From positions 107,618 through 171,617 of the forward strand of contig VWYX01000410.1 of assembly GCA_013396525.1 (NCBI GenBank): 64,000 bases of DNA, in the 5' to 3' direction. The notes beneath the pieces were generated by a model that was not told the DNA's origin, made no database searches, and was given only the letters and a program-made list of their open reading frames with translations. Both the position numbers and the translations under genes were made by a program. Below are positions 25,301 through 32,302 of the stretch, piece by piece. The stretch is from Chaetorhynchus papuensis (taxonomy: Eukaryota > Chordata > Aves > Passeriformes > Rhipiduridae). The number at the start of each line of letters is the position of its first letter. Within the stretch, counting starts at the first letter, position 1.

Positions 25301-27456
25301 CAGTTACAAGCAGGTTTCTTTTTAAGACTAGTAAATGTGCTCTCAGGACAAAATTAGCCTGTGAAACCAAGCCACCTGCTGAGAAATGGCCTGAGGAAAT
25401 TGATAGCCAAGTTTCAATCTAGGAAAATTGCATCTGAGCCTTTGTGGCTGAAACATTTCCAAACAACCTGAACACTTGTGATGTGGACCAAACAGGGAAT
25501 AGGTACCCAAAGTTGTCAGAATCTAACTGTTGAGGGCCTTAAGAAGCACCTGTGAAAGGTCACACGATTTTTGAGTATTCATTGAGTACTTGCTCTTGCT
25601 TGAGGAGCTTATGGTCCCATTACTGTCATCCTGTTCACTGAAGTGGCACCTTAGTTCTCCCCTCTGGCAGGATAGGACATGCCATCTGCAGAGTGAGAGG
25701 GATTTGGCAACTGCAGCACCTAATAAAGGGGTTGGGAGAGGAGAAGCAAGGTTGTGAGACATGAGCAAGTATCAGCAGGGGAGAGAGTACGTGTAATTGC
25801 AGAGTGTCTGTGCCTGTGCTGCTCTTTGCTGGGGGAGATGTACAAGGGCTCACTCATGAGGCATCTCTGTCACGTGGGAGATGGAAAATGAAAGTGCAGA
25901 TGGACAGGAGGGATTCTGGGAGAGGGCTCTTTTGGCTTGGACATGATCAACAGGAGAAGTGTGGAGCTGGGTAGTGCCTTGGAAATAAACTGTAAGAGCT
26001 TGTATGGGAGGAGGGACTGAAAGGAGCACTGCATTGACATGGGAGTTTTTTCTCTGGATAAGTGGCATATAGAAGACACTGCTCCAGAACTGGTGGCAGG
26101 AGGTGATCCAAGAAATAATAAAAATTACAGTGATCTTACCAAGGGCAATCACATTGATTTGCAATAAGAGGAAGAGTACAACAAAGACTATGAGATCTGA
26201 AAAAGAGGCTGTAAATTGCATTATGTGTGTGGTTCCAGGGAGTGGTGGTGCTGCAGGGGTTCCCTTACTGCTTCCCATTGCAGTCACTTCCCAGACTGCA
26301 GTGTCCACACAGCACCCTGTAGCTCTGGCTGTCATGTAGCCAAAGGTAACCACTATCCTGTGGGTTTGAGGGAAGGAATACCAAGTACTTGGCTGCAAAA
26401 AGAGTTTTTCCTACCATGGTAGAAGCATAGTTTTGTTTTCACTGGCTAAAAGAATGCTTGGGATTGATGCAGACTTCTCTTACATTTGTACTTTAGCTTA
26501 GAGGATGACTAAATTTCTGTTCTAGATAAAGTATGTAAGGAAAAATTTCTGTGTTTCTCTTTCAGCAATCTCAATCCAGAGAAAAATGCAAATGAAAATG
26601 GAATGTCTATGCAGAATGATAACTTTGAAGAGATCATGAACCTGCCTATTGGTTCTAAACCATCCCGGCTGGATGCTATGAACAATGATGGAAGCAATAG
26701 TCCCGAAATTCCTTTGAATCCTATTCTAGCCTTTGAAGATAAGGGGACTCTCTTGCCTCAGGTAGATAGTGTTCAAACACATCAAACAGCAGGTAGGTTT
26801 GCTGTGGTTCACTTGTAATGTGTTGCAATTGACAGAGGTCCCAGAGCTCTCAATTAATAGCAGTTGATTCATTTAAGCATTTTTAAACTCCACATTACTT
26901 GGGGACAGGAGCACATCTCCTCTTTGTAAAGCTATGCAGGCCAAACACATATAGATGCAGTGCAAATCTTTTCCTGGATGAGGGCTTTTCACATATATTT
27001 TACTTTCTGCCGTTTGAGGTTGCTGGGAAAGGTTTGGCCTGTGCTTTCACACAGAAGTGATAGGTGACAGCTGCTGGTCTGACCTTATGATCAGCAGCTG
27101 GTTTCCAGTTTTGCAAGTGCAGTGCTTGACATGCACAAGCAGAAGGGGAGCTAACATTTTTTAAAAACTACTTTTTGAAATTCTGGATGTGCTTTCTTCA
27201 TTAAGTTCTTGCAGGCATGGAGGGATGGTGTGCAGGACACTGGATTTTTCTGAATTATATAATAACTTTTCAAGAATGTTGGGTAAACAAATACTAATCT
27301 AGCAAATTAAATTGGATAGCACTTTATTTTTCTCTGGCCTAAAAATGAAATAAAAATCATCTTACAGTAAAATAATTGCATAAGCACATAACATTTTGAA
27401 GTAAGAATTGCCACTCTGACCGGTCATTTTTACCTTCTGTTTTAGAAGTGATCTGA
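4189..27456 (+). CDS. MAP7D2: MAP7D2, MAP7 domain-containing protein 2 (5'-partial, 12 coding exons)
   Basis: MAP7-family proteins bind microtubules through an N-terminal coiled coil, which lies outside this window, and recruit kinesin-1 (KIF5) through a C-terminal charged coiled coil, which is here. Twelve exons join at GT-AG sites with matching phase: 4189-4302, 7720-7844, 10255-10364, 10753-11033, 14612-14795, 16632-16824, 18214-18315, 18597-18647, 18744-18801, 21252-21384, 26566-26792 and 27446-27456. Together they give 528 codons plus stop. Markers are SPWESSIVSRLLTPTHSFLA, RPPSPGNIRPVKKE, EEATRLLTEKRRLAREQRE, EREKHFQREEQERLERKK, RLEEIMKRTRR, NFEEIMNLPIGSKPSRLD and PEIPLNPILAF. The last three blocks plus the C-terminal AEVI separate MAP7D2 from MAP7, MAP7D1 and MAP7D3 as I remember them. 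The paralogue assignment rests on recalled family sequence, not a search. The gene converges on the minus-strand Vac8-like gene. Confidence 0.93.
4983..5012. repeat. 15-bp perfect tandem duplication
   Basis: The unit ATAGGATGTTTTATA occurs twice head to tail with no mismatch. It lies just left of a second, unrelated tandem repeat in the same intron. Confidence 0.9.
5026..5088. repeat. 30-bp AT-rich tandem repeat, about two copies
   Basis: The segment containing TTATAAACTGGGAACT recurs at a 30-base spacing (5041 and 5071), with TATATA spacers. A degenerate partial copy precedes it. It looks like replication slippage in AT-rich intron sequence. Confidence 0.85.
7720..7844 (+). CDS. MAP7D2: MAP7D2 exon: SCSP...YKA linker
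   Basis: The 125 nt exon starts after CCCCGTTCAG with two bases that complete an Ala codon, and ends in phase 0 before GTAAGC. It encodes SCSPLSPLSYKATNCRNSG and a basic GRRRTTH segment. This aligns with the human MAP7D2 linker that begins ASCSP and contains YKA and RRR. The long open frame crossing it in another reading frame is a shadow. Confidence 0.85.
7845..10254 (+). other. MAP7D2: MAP7D2 intron
   Basis: I found no exon with matching phase and no recognisable repeat. Open frames of 60 to 90 codons here lack paired splice sites and family motifs. Confidence 0.65.
10255..10364 (+). CDS. MAP7D2: MAP7D2 exon: KREK...SSAPSPVW linker
   Basis: The 110 nt exon runs from the acceptor CTATAG to the donor TTTG/GTAAGT, in phase 0 and out phase 2. 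The correct frame reads TDKREKDHLSSSF and ends SSAPSPV plus a Trp codon split across the junction. That matches the human RLW-SKSLP junction. An overlapping frame at 10250 gives a longer ORF but its phase fits neither neighbour, so I rejected it. Confidence 0.8.
10753..11033 (+). CDS. MAP7D2: MAP7D2 exon: Pro/Lys-rich linker
   Basis: The 281 nt exon completes the split Trp codon after ACACAG and ends in phase 1 at CAAG/GTAAGG. It encodes HASKSLPFLPGTP, RPPSPGNIRPVKKE and then a Lys/Glu-rich, low-complexity stretch. This is the unstructured linker before the kinesin-binding coiled coil. Reading past the donor leads to an intronic stop. Confidence 0.92.
11034..14611 (+). other. MAP7D2: MAP7D2 intron
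   Basis: No exon was found. A short (CAAA) run lies near 11595. The rest shows no repeat or conserved coding signal that I can recognise. Confidence 0.65.
14612..14795 (+). CDS. MAP7D2: MAP7D2 exon: Pro-rich lead-in and start of MAP7 coiled coil
   Basis: The 184 nt exon begins after CATCTGTTTCAG with two bases completing Ala. It first encodes a Pro/Ala-rich run (PSLPPAPPAPSPAPAAP), then the family signature GTTDPEEATRLLTEKRRL. It ends in the middle of an Arg codon before GTAATT. The signature opens the MAP7 domain that contacts the kinesin-1 stalk in family members. Confidence 0.96.
14796..16631 (+). other. MAP7D2: MAP7D2 intron with an old CR1-like relic
   Basis: No exon was found. The right part (about 16.08 to 16.44 kb) reads as a decayed CR1-type element, listed separately. 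Confidence 0.65.
16080..16440 (+). mobile_element. Old, diverged CR1/L3-like LINE relic
   Basis: In order I recognise an AGGATTCTTCAGCTGGGAAG segment, ACAAGGATAAGGGGCCATTA, AGGAGGTAACCTTCAAA, and AATCACTGCCACGAGGT. These match the 3' part of ancient CR1/L3 elements as I remember them (ATAAGGGGCCAT... then AACTCACTGCCACAGG). Divergence is high and the ends are uncertain. Confidence 0.5.
16632..16824 (+). CDS. MAP7D2: MAP7D2 exon: MAP7 coiled coil, middle
   Basis: The 193 nt exon completes an Arg codon and ends in phase 0 before GTATGC. It encodes QKKEELSQRIAEERARREEE, followed by an almost uninterrupted Glu/Arg/Lys helix ending MERIQKQ. Such charged single-helix or coiled-coil sequence is characteristic of the MAP7 domain. 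Antisense frames here are shadows of its purine-rich coding strand. Confidence 0.95.
16825..18213 (+). other. MAP7D2: MAP7D2 intron
   Basis: I see no repeat or exon in this 1.4 kb intron. It ends in a good pyrimidine tract before the acceptor ATGTAG. Confidence 0.65.
18214..18315 (+). CDS. MAP7D2: MAP7D2 exon: MAP7 coiled coil, HFQREEQERLERKK
   Basis: The 102 nt exon holds exactly 34 codons, phase 0 on both sides, and could be skipped without breaking the frame. It encodes KEEEARLREEAERIRLEREK followed by HFQREEQERLERKK, one of the most conserved parts of the MAP7 domain. Confidence 0.97.
18597..18647 (+). CDS. MAP7D2: MAP7D2 exon: RLEEIMKRTRR
   Basis: The 51 nt exon holds 17 codons, phase 0 on both sides, between TTGTAG and GTCAGT. 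It encodes RLEEIMKRTRRVEAVDK, the conserved end of the MAP7 coiled coil. It is 281 nt downstream of the previous exon. Confidence 0.96.
18744..18801 (+). CDS. MAP7D2: MAP7D2 exon: KSNDQQNGHIS linker
   Basis: The 58 nt exon starts after CTTTGTAG only 96 nt from the previous exon and ends in phase 1 before GTATTG. It encodes KSNDQQNGHISKANITGEA, matching the KTSDQRNGDI-type sequence that follows the coiled coil in MAP7D2. Confidence 0.9.
18802..21251 (+). other. MAP7D2: MAP7D2 intron
   Basis: No repeat or exon was recognised in this 2.45 kb intron. Open frames of 120 to 130 codons near 19.0 and 20.7 kb have no family features. Confidence 0.6.
21252..21384 (+). CDS. MAP7D2: MAP7D2 exon: GC-rich Pro/Gln linker
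   Basis: The 133 nt exon completes an Ala codon after CCGTTGCAG and ends in phase 2 before GTAAAA. It encodes a Pro/Ala/Gln-rich low-complexity segment ending QPPLNVD plus a split codon. It is much more GC-rich than its surroundings. Conservation with other MAP7D2 proteins is weak here, so support comes mainly from splice sites and phase. Confidence 0.82.
21385..26565 (+). other. MAP7D2: MAP7D2 intron, longest in the 3' half
   Basis: No exon was found in 5.2 kb. A block near 24.06 to 24.55 kb looks like an old interspersed repeat of unknown class. The remainder is unremarkable. Confidence 0.6.
24060..24555. repeat. Possible ancient interspersed repeat, class unknown
   Basis: The text around AGGAATTTATCTAATCTCCT, then a run reading as wound-down LINE or SINE consensus (GTGGAAATTAATTCTACT), resembles old repeat relics common in sauropsid genomes. 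I cannot assign a family and the ends are guesses. Confidence 0.25.
26566..26792 (+). CDS. MAP7D2: MAP7D2 exon: conserved C-terminal tail
   Basis: The 227 nt exon completes a Ser codon (AG/C) after CTCTTTCAG and ends in phase 1 before GTAGGT. It encodes NFEEIMNLPIGSKPSRLD, SPEIPLNPILAFEDKGTL and LPQVDSVQTHQTA. These blocks are diagnostic of MAP7D2. If the following intron were retained the protein would instead end in GRFAVVHL at 26818. Confidence 0.97.
27446..27456 (+). CDS. MAP7D2: MAP7D2 terminal coding exon (Glu-Val-Ile-stop)
   Basis: After the acceptor CTGTTTTAG, 11 coding bases complete the split codon to Glu and add Val, Ile and TGA. The resulting C-terminus, AEVI, equals the MAP7D2 C-terminus I remember. 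It fits the loose class III PDZ-ligand pattern (acidic at -2, hydrophobic at 0), but PDZ binding is only an inference. Confidence 0.9.
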
Positions 27457-27898
27457 TTGTTTCTTCTGAAGAACCAAAGGTGATATGAGCATCTCTGCAG
27501 TCAGTGGAGTTTCTTCCATGCAATGAAGGAGTGTTTTATTTTTTCTCTCCAGTTTTTTAAAGATTTCTTGAATATCTTTTTTGGAAGGACTTTAGTAAAA
27601 CCAGCAGAAGAAATGAGGGGAATAGACTTGGATCACCATTCTAATAGCTTTCATCACTAGAAAAATCATGCTTCACGTGCGTTACTTAATATGGCTATTT
27701 CCAACAAGCTTTTTTTGTTAGTAAATGAATATTTCTGCATTCCTTAAGACAGAAGACACTGGAATCTGAAAGTAACGGGCTGATTTGGGTGGTGGGACTG
27801 ATTCTTTTTTTTTTAAAAAAAGGTGGGTGTTGGTTTAAAAGGCATAATTGTAAAATTGGCAAAGAATCTTTTACACTTTGTGGTTCTAATACTTGAAA

Positions 27899-27904
27899 AA
27901 TAAA
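27899..27904 (+). terminator. MAP7D2: Poly(A) signal AATAAA (proximal)
   Basis: This is a canonical hexamer 443 nt after the MAP7D2 stop. It would give a short 3'UTR. Confidence 0.45.
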
Positions 27905-28311
27905 TGCCTCATTGCTCTACAAGTAGAGTTAATGGGGTGTTTTATTTAAACCTGTTGGTTTAAATGTTATTGCAGAGAACTCTAATTATGGGGGCAAACT
28001 ATAGGCTTCTGTATCAGGTTCTTGTAAATGTAATTCCTACAGGGACATTCTGTAAATTGAGACGTCACTACGATCTTCTCACATTTTCTCTAAAAACACA
28101 AAACAAGACAGGTTTTAAAATGTGAAAATTTGAAAGCGTTATTTTTTCATGGACAAGAGGAAAACCTATTGTTCTCCTAGATGATGTATTTATGAATTTT
28201 GCTCAGTACAGAAATAAATCATTTAATTGAATAAATTAGACAAATGTGGTAAAAAGATACTGCAAACTTGATTTTTTTTTAGTTACATCCATGTTCACAA
28301 TACTATAAAAG

Positions 28312-28344
28312 ATGTGTATGCGTACGCGCACATACGTGTGCACA
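28312..28344. repeat. 33-nt alternating purine-pyrimidine tract (Z-DNA prone)
   Basis: Every step from 28312 to 28344 alternates purine and pyrimidine. The tract includes four CpG steps and the palindrome GCGTACGC. Such tracts favour left-handed DNA under supercoiling. It lies in the putative MAP7D2 3'UTR, in otherwise CpG-poor sequence. Confidence 0.8.
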
Positions 28345-29262
28345 AACATACAAGGAAATACCTTGTTCTGAGTCCTGTAAATTGCTGCTGTTCCCAATGA
28401 TGGAAGACTTTTCCTTTGCCTTATCAGACTATTGAAGACTGTGTGAAACCTGGGATATTTGAGTTTTGGATGATGATGCAGATTTGAGGATTTTTGGGGT
28501 TTGCTCGTTTCAGAGCAAATGGAAAATGGTCATTGTTTGTGCTTTTTATGTAGTGTGTGGTTTTTATAAAGCAGTGCAGTTTGAGTGATAAGAGGAGCAA
28601 TGCAGGTTGCTTTCTCTTTAGTTTGATGCTGATTTCTACTGTCATTCGTTGTTCCATCCCACACTTTTGGTTGCTGTTGTGCAGAACTGTAAAATCTTGC
28701 ACATTTTTGTGCTTTCCTAAACAATGCTGTGGGAGGCAGAGCTCGCTCTGGGTGTTTGAGTTTGAAGCATCACCGAAGGCTTGAGGCATTGCTCTCTGAA
28801 TCACTGAGAAGATCCTTGGGTAGGGGAAATGGAGGTTCATGGGCTCTCAGCTCCTGCTAACAGAGAATCTACCATTAAGATTCCTGCACTTGCCTTTAGT
28901 GAGCACTGAGCAAGGCCTCTAGGAAGCTGTGCAGAAAGTCTGTGCTAGCAGAAGAAATCCTCTGAGACAAAAGCCGAAGAATTTTTGAAGAAATTTCTGC
29001 TGCTGCCAAGTGTTCATCTTATAGAGGAGATGTGATAAAAGCAATGGAAATAAAATGAAAGAGACTTTGTCTGCCAGAATAATCATGGAAGGGATAAAAC
29101 AGCCATTCAGTCAGAGTGCTTTCAATAGTAACTTGTGACACAGTAAAATGAATTGGGTTCCTTTCTTGCTTTCTTTAGTTTTCCATGTACATAGCCACAG
29201 TATTTTGAAGTGTCCAAAATATGTAGTTTTTCTTTAAAACTATATATAGCATGTAAGTACCA

Positions 29263-29268
29263 AATAAA
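29263..29268 (+). terminator. MAP7D2: Poly(A) signal AATAAA (distal)
   Basis: The canonical hexamer is followed within 20 nt by TTGTTTG-type GU-rich sequence. It is the last good signal before the intergenic space and would give a 1.8 kb 3'UTR. Confidence 0.5.
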
Positions 29269-29290
29269 ACTTGTTTGAAATATTTATTTC

Positions 29291-31330
29291 TACTTATATT
29301 TTCATTTTCTTGCATAGTTGAAGCAAGAGTCAGTCTGTGACGGAAAACTCTTCTGTCTGCTCCTCGTCTGCTTAAAACTTTGCTTCAGGTTTTCTCTAAT
29401 TTCTTTACTGAAAAATCAGTACAGAGTCACTTGCAACCAGAAACAGAGCAAAGAAACAGGCAGTAACATTTAACTTCAGTTTTAAGTCTTAGGATTAATT
29501 TAGGACCAAGTGTAAATTGTACTGATCTTGAGCTATTTAGAATTGGTTATAAATTATGCGGGTCTGTTTTTAGGGAGATGTCAGCACACTTGCTTCACTG
29601 TTTGCAGCAAAAATGGGCCTGCTTTATTTCTCGTATGTACTTTGTTTTTTGCTTTGAATTTTTTTTTTACAGGGCTGGATTAAAACCAGTTTATTTTTAC
29701 AGTCAATCCAGGTTTGCTTTAAATGAGAGAGAGAATTTCCTGTTTCAGGGGCCTGACATACAAAATAAAACCAAGGGAATTGAGAATGGAAGTAGGTGTA
29801 TGAACTTTTAAGAAAAGGATTTAATATTGAATTTTTAAATCTTTTTGTTGAGCCACTTTTAATGCAGGGAAAATAGTTTCTCTTCTGTTGAGTGTTGTTC
29901 TTGACAACAAAATACGGTCTGGGAGGAAGGTCTGTTCCTCTGCTTGCTATTGCAACTGCTTGCATTGTTTTTACTTTGAGGGGCAAGGGAGAACTACTCC
30001 GTGAGGTAGAAGTAGCTGGTGCAGCAGGTGCAGGCAGCTGTTCTGAGGGTTTGGAGCAGTGGCCTTCCCCAGCAGAGAGCTGTGTGCTCTGGGAAGGCTC
30101 AGCTCCACGCTCACGCCTCCACAGCACAGCATCAATGCTCACAGGGATGAGGCCCAGGAAGTTATTTCAGTACATCACAACTGCTGCATTGCTCACCATT
30201 AGCTCTGCTTGCTTCATGCCTTTTATCTCCTCATTCCTGATGAAGAATGCTTTCTTATTTTCTTCTTGCTAAGACCTTGAAATAATGTTTGTGATTAAAT
30301 ACCTAAGAAAACAGAGACAGCACACATTGTAGTATCATTACTTAATATTGCAGTTTCTTTTTGGAAACTGATCTAAAAACACCCATGGAGGTGGCTTGAA
30401 ATTTGAGATTTTTTTGTTCCTAGGTGTGTCCTTCAGTCCTCTGTTTTAGTAAGTCTACCTGCACAAAGCTGAGCACATGGTTTGTCACATGAAATTTCAA
30501 AACAAAGTTCCTGTCATGCATGAATATTGAAAATGCCATATTGCTTTATCCAAAGCTTCTGTCTACCCTGTACTTTAATAGGCCTTTTTACTGCACTGAG
30601 TGTGGTTTTGGTTGCTTTTACATGGTTGTTTTTTTTGGTTGGTTGGTTGGTTTTTTTTGGGAGGGGGGTGTTGTGTTTTGTTTTTTCCCAAACAGTACCA
30701 TTGGAAAGAACTTGCAGATATTAAAAGAAATCATTATCAAAAATGCCTCCCCTGAGCACCAAAATTAAGCTCAGAGAACTGAGCCACAATAAAATGGAAC
30801 ACTGAGCTCTTAACTGACAGAATAACTTCTTAAAACTATTTTTAAAATCTCACTTTTATTCCATGTTTGTAACCAGTATCAGCTCTAAAGCTCTACATGC
30901 ACATAAGAGTTATAAGATGGTCAGAAGCACCTCAAAAGACAGTGTGCTGCTTTTGACTGGGGTAGAGTTAATTTTCTTCACAGTAGCTCGAAGGGGACTG
31001 TGTTTTGGGTTTGTGCTGAACACAGGGTTGGTAACAGGGATGTTTTACTGTTCAGCAGCGCTTGCACAGCCTGCCTCTCACACCACCCCACCAGCCTGGG
31101 GGTGGCACATGGAACTGGGAGAGGACACAGCTGGGACAGGTGACCCCAGCTGACCAAAGGGACATTCCACACCTTACATTGTCATGCTCAGCATATAAAG
31201 CTGGGGGAAGGAGGAGGAAAGGGGGGATGTTTGAAGTTACAGTGTGTGTCTTCCCAAGTAACCATTACACATGATGGGAGATGGCTGAACATCTGCCTGC
31301 CCATGGGAAGTACATATGTAAGAAAATGAG
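29291..31330. other. Tail-to-tail intergenic region
   Basis: This lies between the distal poly(A) signal of MAP7D2 and those of the minus-strand gene. It contains a TTGG run near 30637 and an LTR fragment at 30942. Short open frames here, including a 172-codon minus-strand frame at 29.6 to 30.1 kb, carry no recognisable domain. Confidence 0.6.
30942..31318 (+). mobile_element. Solo ERV-type LTR (incomplete)
   Basis: The segment matches an abundant avian LTR as I remember it: the lead TTTTGACTGGGGTAGAGTTA, ACACCACCCCACCAGC, GGGACAGGTGACCCCAGCTG, then GTCATGCTCAGCATATAAAG with a TATA box at 31194, and the end CTGCCTGCCCATGGGAAG. No viral gene flanks it, so it is a solo or truncated LTR. It is oriented like MAP7D2. 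Family (ERVL-like) is from memory. Confidence 0.8.
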
Positions 31331-32180
31331 TTTAATTTAAACACATGACTACCTTTATTGTTCTTTAACTAATGAAGTATCAATATCAAAATATAACAAA
31401 AATCCCTAATTTTTCCAAATATTTTCACTCTTCCCTTGTTGCAAGTAGCTTTGGAAATAATTTAACATTTGCAAAACACAGAGTTCTGTACTTAAACACA
31501 AATAATTCGTGGTTCCTGCTGTGTTCTGTACTTGCTCTGTGCAACATTTCCTTGCCTTAATGTGCCTTTGCTCTTCTGCTCGAGAGTAGTGCCTACAGTG
31601 TGGACAAGGATCAGCTGTAAGGCTTCACCCATTCTTGTTTCTTACAAATTTCTTGCACTTTCTGAATTGTTCCTCAGCAGTTACTTTCTGTAGTAACCTG
31701 TTTGTAGTTTTCTACCTTTATAGTATGGGTTGATTCAATTCTTTTCTAAAGTCCTTGGAGTGTGCTCTGAAATACAGGACATGGAACAGAAACAGAATAA
31801 AGATGAAAGCAGAGTCACCTGCATACCTGAGAGATGCCTCTTCAGTGGAACCAGCCTGTTGCATGAATAAAACCTCATTAATACAGTGCTGGTTTTTCTG
31901 AAGGCGGGGTGAGGAAACCAAAAACAAACCATGGAAGGTGAACCAAGCATAGCAGGTGTTTTTCAGCATAGTCACGTCCTCAAGCACACTTAAGCAGCCA
32001 GCCAAACAGTCCAAGGAATTGTGTTTTGACCTACTCCAATTCTTGTTATCAGGACATCTCTCTTGTATGATGCAACTGCAGGTAGCAGGAAAATTACAGG
32101 AACCAATGAAAAGAGTTGTTTCCTCTGAAAGTTCAGGCCCTTGGATATGGCAAGTTTTCATAAGCCATTTGGTTTAAATA
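31331..32180 (-). other. Putative 3'UTR of the Vac8-like gene
   Basis: Downstream (leftward) of the stop at 32181 there is no further exon. Minus-strand poly(A) candidates are AATAAA at 31354-31359 and ATTAAA at 31331-31336, giving a UTR of about 0.83 kb just short of the LTR. A TATAAA-type variant is at 31718. Confidence 0.45.
31354..31359 (-). terminator. Poly(A) signal AATAAA for the Vac8-like gene
   Basis: This is the first canonical minus-strand hexamer below the stop codon. A second, ATTAAA, is 18 nt further on. Confidence 0.4.
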
Positions 32181-32302
32181 TTAACTGTCTTCATGGCACA
32201 TAGCTGCCCTAAGGAGCTCTTGAGTTTCTTCTGTTTGTTGACGGACTTGCTCAAGGAGTTTGGCCATTTGGCTTTTTCTGAATGCTAATGAAAATTCTGG
32301 AT
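32181..32302 (-). CDS. Vac8-like exon 14: helical C-terminal tail
   Basis: This exon covers residues 535-574. It starts after CCTCTTCAG and ends at TAA. It encodes DPEFSLAFRKSQMAKLLEQV, then RQQTEETQELLRAAM. This is an amphipathic helix outside the ARM repeats, comparable in place to the C-terminal helix of Vac8 (its sequence is not conserved). Confidence 0.85.

Larger units (their letters stand above)
27457..29290 (+). other. MAP7D2: MAP7D2 3' untranslated region
   Basis: The stretch after the stop is AT-rich and without exons. Candidate AATAAA signals lie at 27899, 28213, 29049 and 29263, so the UTR could be 0.45 to 1.83 kb long. A GT-rich segment follows the last signal. The exact end needs transcript data. 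It includes the alternating purine-pyrimidine tract at 28312. Confidence 0.65.

Noticed and set aside
25850..26398. 182-codon minus-strand open frame
   Set aside because: There is no recognisable domain or paired splice sites, and it lies inside a MAP7D2 intron. Composition looks like chance.
29624..30142. 172-codon minus-strand open frame in the convergent intergenic region
   Set aside because: It has no conserved motif, strong start context or splice support, and it lies beyond the likely end of the Vac8-like transcript.
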